Below are positions 61,975 to 64,000 of a DNA stretch of 64,000 bases, piece after piece. The notes below the pieces were generated by a model. That model was not told the DNA's origin. It did not search any database and was given only the letters and a program-made list of their open reading frames with translations. The position numbers and the translations under genes were made by a program. Origin of the DNA: Maribacter spongiicola (GTDB taxonomy: Bacteria; Bacteroidota; Bacteroidia; Flavobacteriales; Flavobacteriaceae); NCBI RefSeq assembly GCF_004364165.1, contig NZ_SOAY01000012.1, positions 124,001-188,000 of the forward strand, read 5' to 3'. Positions within the stretch are counted from its first letter, which is position 1. The number at the start of each line of letters is the position of its first letter.

Positions 61975-64000
61975 ATGATTTCATTGCTTACCATTGATTA
62001 CAGCTTGCCTTTTACCAATCCGGTATTGAAATTTCTATTGATACTGATTATTATTCTATTCACACCCATTCTACTAAATAAAATAAAAATACCTGCCTTG
62101 CTCGGGTTAATAATTGCGGGTGCAGTAATTGGTCCGAACGGATTTAATTTAATGGAGCGCGATAGCGGAATCATACTTTCTGGTACTGCAGGGCTGCTCT
62201 ACATAATGTTCCTCGCAGGATTAGAAATTGACCTAGCAGATTTTAAAAAGAACAGTAAAAAAAGTATCGTTTTTGGACTTTATACCTTCATTGTTCCCAT
62301 GGCATTGGGCATGTTCGCAGGGCTTTATCTTCTAGAGTTTTCTATGGCCACTTCTGTACTTTTAGCGAGTATGTTCGCTTCGCATACCTTAATCGCATAT
62401 CCGCTTATTAGTAAATTGGGGGTTGCCAAAAATAGGGCTGTGAATATTACTGTCGGTGGCACCTTAATTACCGATACGCTAGCGCTTTTGGTACTTGCCG
62501 TTATTGTAGGTATGAATACGGGTGAAGTAAACCTCGCCTTTTGGGTGAAATTATCGGTGTCTGTTTTAATTTTCGGCGCAACCGTAATGTTGATTTTTCC
62601 CATTATTGGCCGATGGTTTTTTAAGAAATTCGATGATAATATCTCACATTACATTTTTGTACTGATGATGGTATTTCTGGGTGCCTTCTTAGCTGAAATT
62701 GCAGGTATTGAAGCTATAGTAGGAGCATTTTTAACGGGTTTGGCACTCAACAGACTTATTCCGCATACATCGCCCCTTATGAATAGAATTGAGTTTGTGG
62801 GCAATGCTATTTTTATTCCTTTTTTTTTAATTGGCGTAGGTATGCTGGTCGATTACAGGGCGTTCTTTAAAGATTTTGAAACTATCAAAGTCGCTACCAT
62901 TATGATTTTGATTGCCACCACAGCAAAATTTTTGGCAGCATGGCTTACCCAAAAAACATTTCACTTTTCGGTAGATGAACGTCGTTTGATATTTGGTCTA
63001 AGCAACGCCCAGGCCGCTGCTACCCTTGCGGCGGTTTTAATCGGTTATAATTTAATAATTGGCACTACGTCTGCCGGCGAACCTATTCGATTGCTGAACG
63101 AGAGTATTTTAAATGGGACCATTTTAATGATTCTTTTTACCTGCACCATTGCCTCTTTCGTAGCACAAAAAGGAGCTAAGAACATTGCGTTATTAGAGCA
63201 TTCTGAAACCGCTAGCGATGAAGAAGACTACTTAGAGAAAATATTGATTCCCATAAATAATAGCGACACCATCGATGACCTATTAAATTTGGGCATTACC
63301 GCAAAATCCCAACAAAACAAAGAAGGTCTCTTTGCCCTTAGTATCGTTGATGATTATGAAACGGGTAGCTCTGCCGAAAAACATGCGCGTAAAATTCTTG
63401 GGCATGCCGCCGTTACCGCTTCAGCTACCGATAATACCTTGCACCAGTTACTGCGTTACGATATTAATATTGTCAACGGTATTTCGAATGTTACCAAAGA
63501 GCATAAAATTACCGACCTTATATTAGGGCTGCATGTAAAGAGAAATCTTTCCGATTCTTTTCTGGGAAACTTGACCGAAGGTATTTTGTCGAGATGTAAC
63601 CCTACCACCCTAATCTACAAACCTACACAACCTTTTAGCACTTTAAAAAGACATGTGATTATTGTTCCCGAGCATGCCGAAATAGAAATAGGATTCCCAC
63701 TATGGCTAAAAAAACTTTGGAATATTGCACAAAATTCAAGCGCCAAGCTGGTTTTCTTTGCTTCCGAGGAAACTAAAACAGCCATCGATAGCCTGCAATT
63801 AAAACATCCGGTAGTATACGAATACCACCATTTTAAAAACTGGGCAGATTTTTTAGTGCTTAAAAATGAAATTCTAAAAGATGACAACCTAGTAATAGTT
63901 CTAAGTCGTAAAAATATGCCTTCCTACGATGCCAATATGAGTAACATACCAAACTACCTAAATACATACTTCAAAAAGAAGAGCTACCTTTTAATTTATC
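61975..64000 (+). CDS. CPA2-family cation:proton antiporter (partial, 3' end outside)
   Basis: An open frame from ATG 61975 runs off the window end. The first 400 residues form a KefB/NapA-like sodium or potassium/proton antiporter with about twelve helices (LGLIIAGAVIGPNGFNL, MFLAGLEIDL, GGTLITDTLALLVLAVI with paired Asp, FLTGLALNRLI). The following cytoplasmic part resembles universal-stress-type domains. This fits flavobacterial antiporters of about 700-750 residues. The ion is not known. Confidence 0.87.
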   Translation, partial: MISLLTIDYSLPFTNPVLKFLLILIIILFTPILLNKIKIPALLGLIIAGAVIGPNGFNLMERDSGIILSGTAGLLYIMFLAGLEIDLADFKKNSKKSIVFGLYTFIVPMALGMFAGLYLLEFSMATSVLLASMFASHTLIAYPLISKLGVAKNRAVNITVGGTLITDTLALLVLAVIVGMNTGEVNLAFWVKLSVSVLIFGATVMLIFPIIGRWFFKKFDDNISHYIFVLMMVFLGAFLAEIAGIEAIVGAFLTGLALNRLIPHTSPLMNRIEFVGNAIFIPFFLIGVGMLVDYRAFFKDFETIKVATIMILIATTAKFLAAWLTQKTFHFSVDERRLIFGLSNAQAAATLAAVLIGYNLIIGTTSAGEPIRLLNESILNGTILMILFTCTIASFVAQKGAKNIALLEHSETASDEEDYLEKILIPINNSDTIDDLLNLGITAKSQQNKEGLFALSIVDDYETGSSAEKHARKILGHAAVTASATDNTLHQLLRYDINIVNGISNVTKEHKITDLILGLHVKRNLSDSFLGNLTEGILSRCNPTTLIYKPTQPFSTLKRHVIIVPEHAEIEIGFPLWLKKLWNIAQNSSAKLVFFASEETKTAIDSLQLKHPVVYEYHHFKNWADFLVLKNEILKDDNLVIVLSRKNMPSYDANMSNIPNYLNTYFKKKSYLLIY

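Overview
The window is AT-rich chromosomal DNA from a bacterium of the phylum Bacteroidota, most likely a marine Flavobacteriaceae (Zobellia/Maribacter-like). This rests on the gene set (a KDG kinase/aldolase operon as used in alginate breakdown, a short RpoD-type sigma factor, TPR-type sensor kinase, SemiSWEET, BNR-repeat secreted protein, DUF2126 cluster), on TAnnTTTG-type promoter elements and on many starts without a clear Shine-Dalgarno. The species assignment is inference; no rRNA is present.

Layout. 0-3.2 kb: kdgK, a PPi-type phosphofructokinase and a KDPG aldolase, preceded by two LacI-type operators. 3.4-5.8 kb: TPR sensor kinase plus response regulator. 5.9-12.7 kb (minus): transglutaminase, ATP-grasp/alpha-E and transglutaminase-DUF2126 genes overlapping or nearly so, a predicted peptide/amide ligation system. 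12.9-16.9 kb: DUF4287/DUF5655 protein, an erythromycin-esterase-like/CarboxypepD_reg-like fusion and a cation efflux pump. 16.9-23.2 kb: the homogentisate route of tyrosine catabolism (aminotransferase, hppD, hmgA, fahA, flavin reductase) with a divergent MarR regulator and a perfect shared operator. 23.35 kb: tRNA-Arg(TCT). 23.5-37 kb: a signalling and stress region with an intact BLUF photoreceptor, membrane proteins, SemiSWEET, DUF421, cytosolic Cys-rich copper-storage-like protein, stress-type SDR, three single-domain response regulators, two PAS histidine kinases, two AraC regulators and a GH13 enzyme. 37-42 kb: secreted hydrolase-like protein, APC permease and an aldo/keto reductase-RidA fusion, apparently one operon. 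42-52.7 kb: BNR-repeat secreted protein, RpoD paralogue, proC-proB-proA-ablB (osmoprotectant block), NrtR-like NUDIX regulator and a secreted sugar isomerase-like protein. 53-64 kb: amidohydrolase, small proteins, DinB, DUF2130, Imm53 and the 5' part of a CPA2 antiporter.

The most unusual parts lie at 52.8-58.7 kb. First, about ten copies of a roughly 165-bp element with inverted ends (each end itself a GC-rich palindrome), separated by 42-nt spacers. One spacer position instead holds a DUF559 (Vsr-like, PD-(D/E)XK) endonuclease gene whose start lies just after one element and whose stop codon lies inside the next. The 42-nt spacers look like in-frame deletion remnants of that gene. This resembles a nuclease-linked repeat system, analogous in organisation to REP/RAYT. 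Second, immediately after the array is an integron-type gene cassette (about 1.41 kb, HEPN-like gene) with a 130-nt attC-like site and matching GTTGTGC/GCACAAC core sites, apparently inserted at a GTT in front of an unrelated gene, with no integrase in the window.
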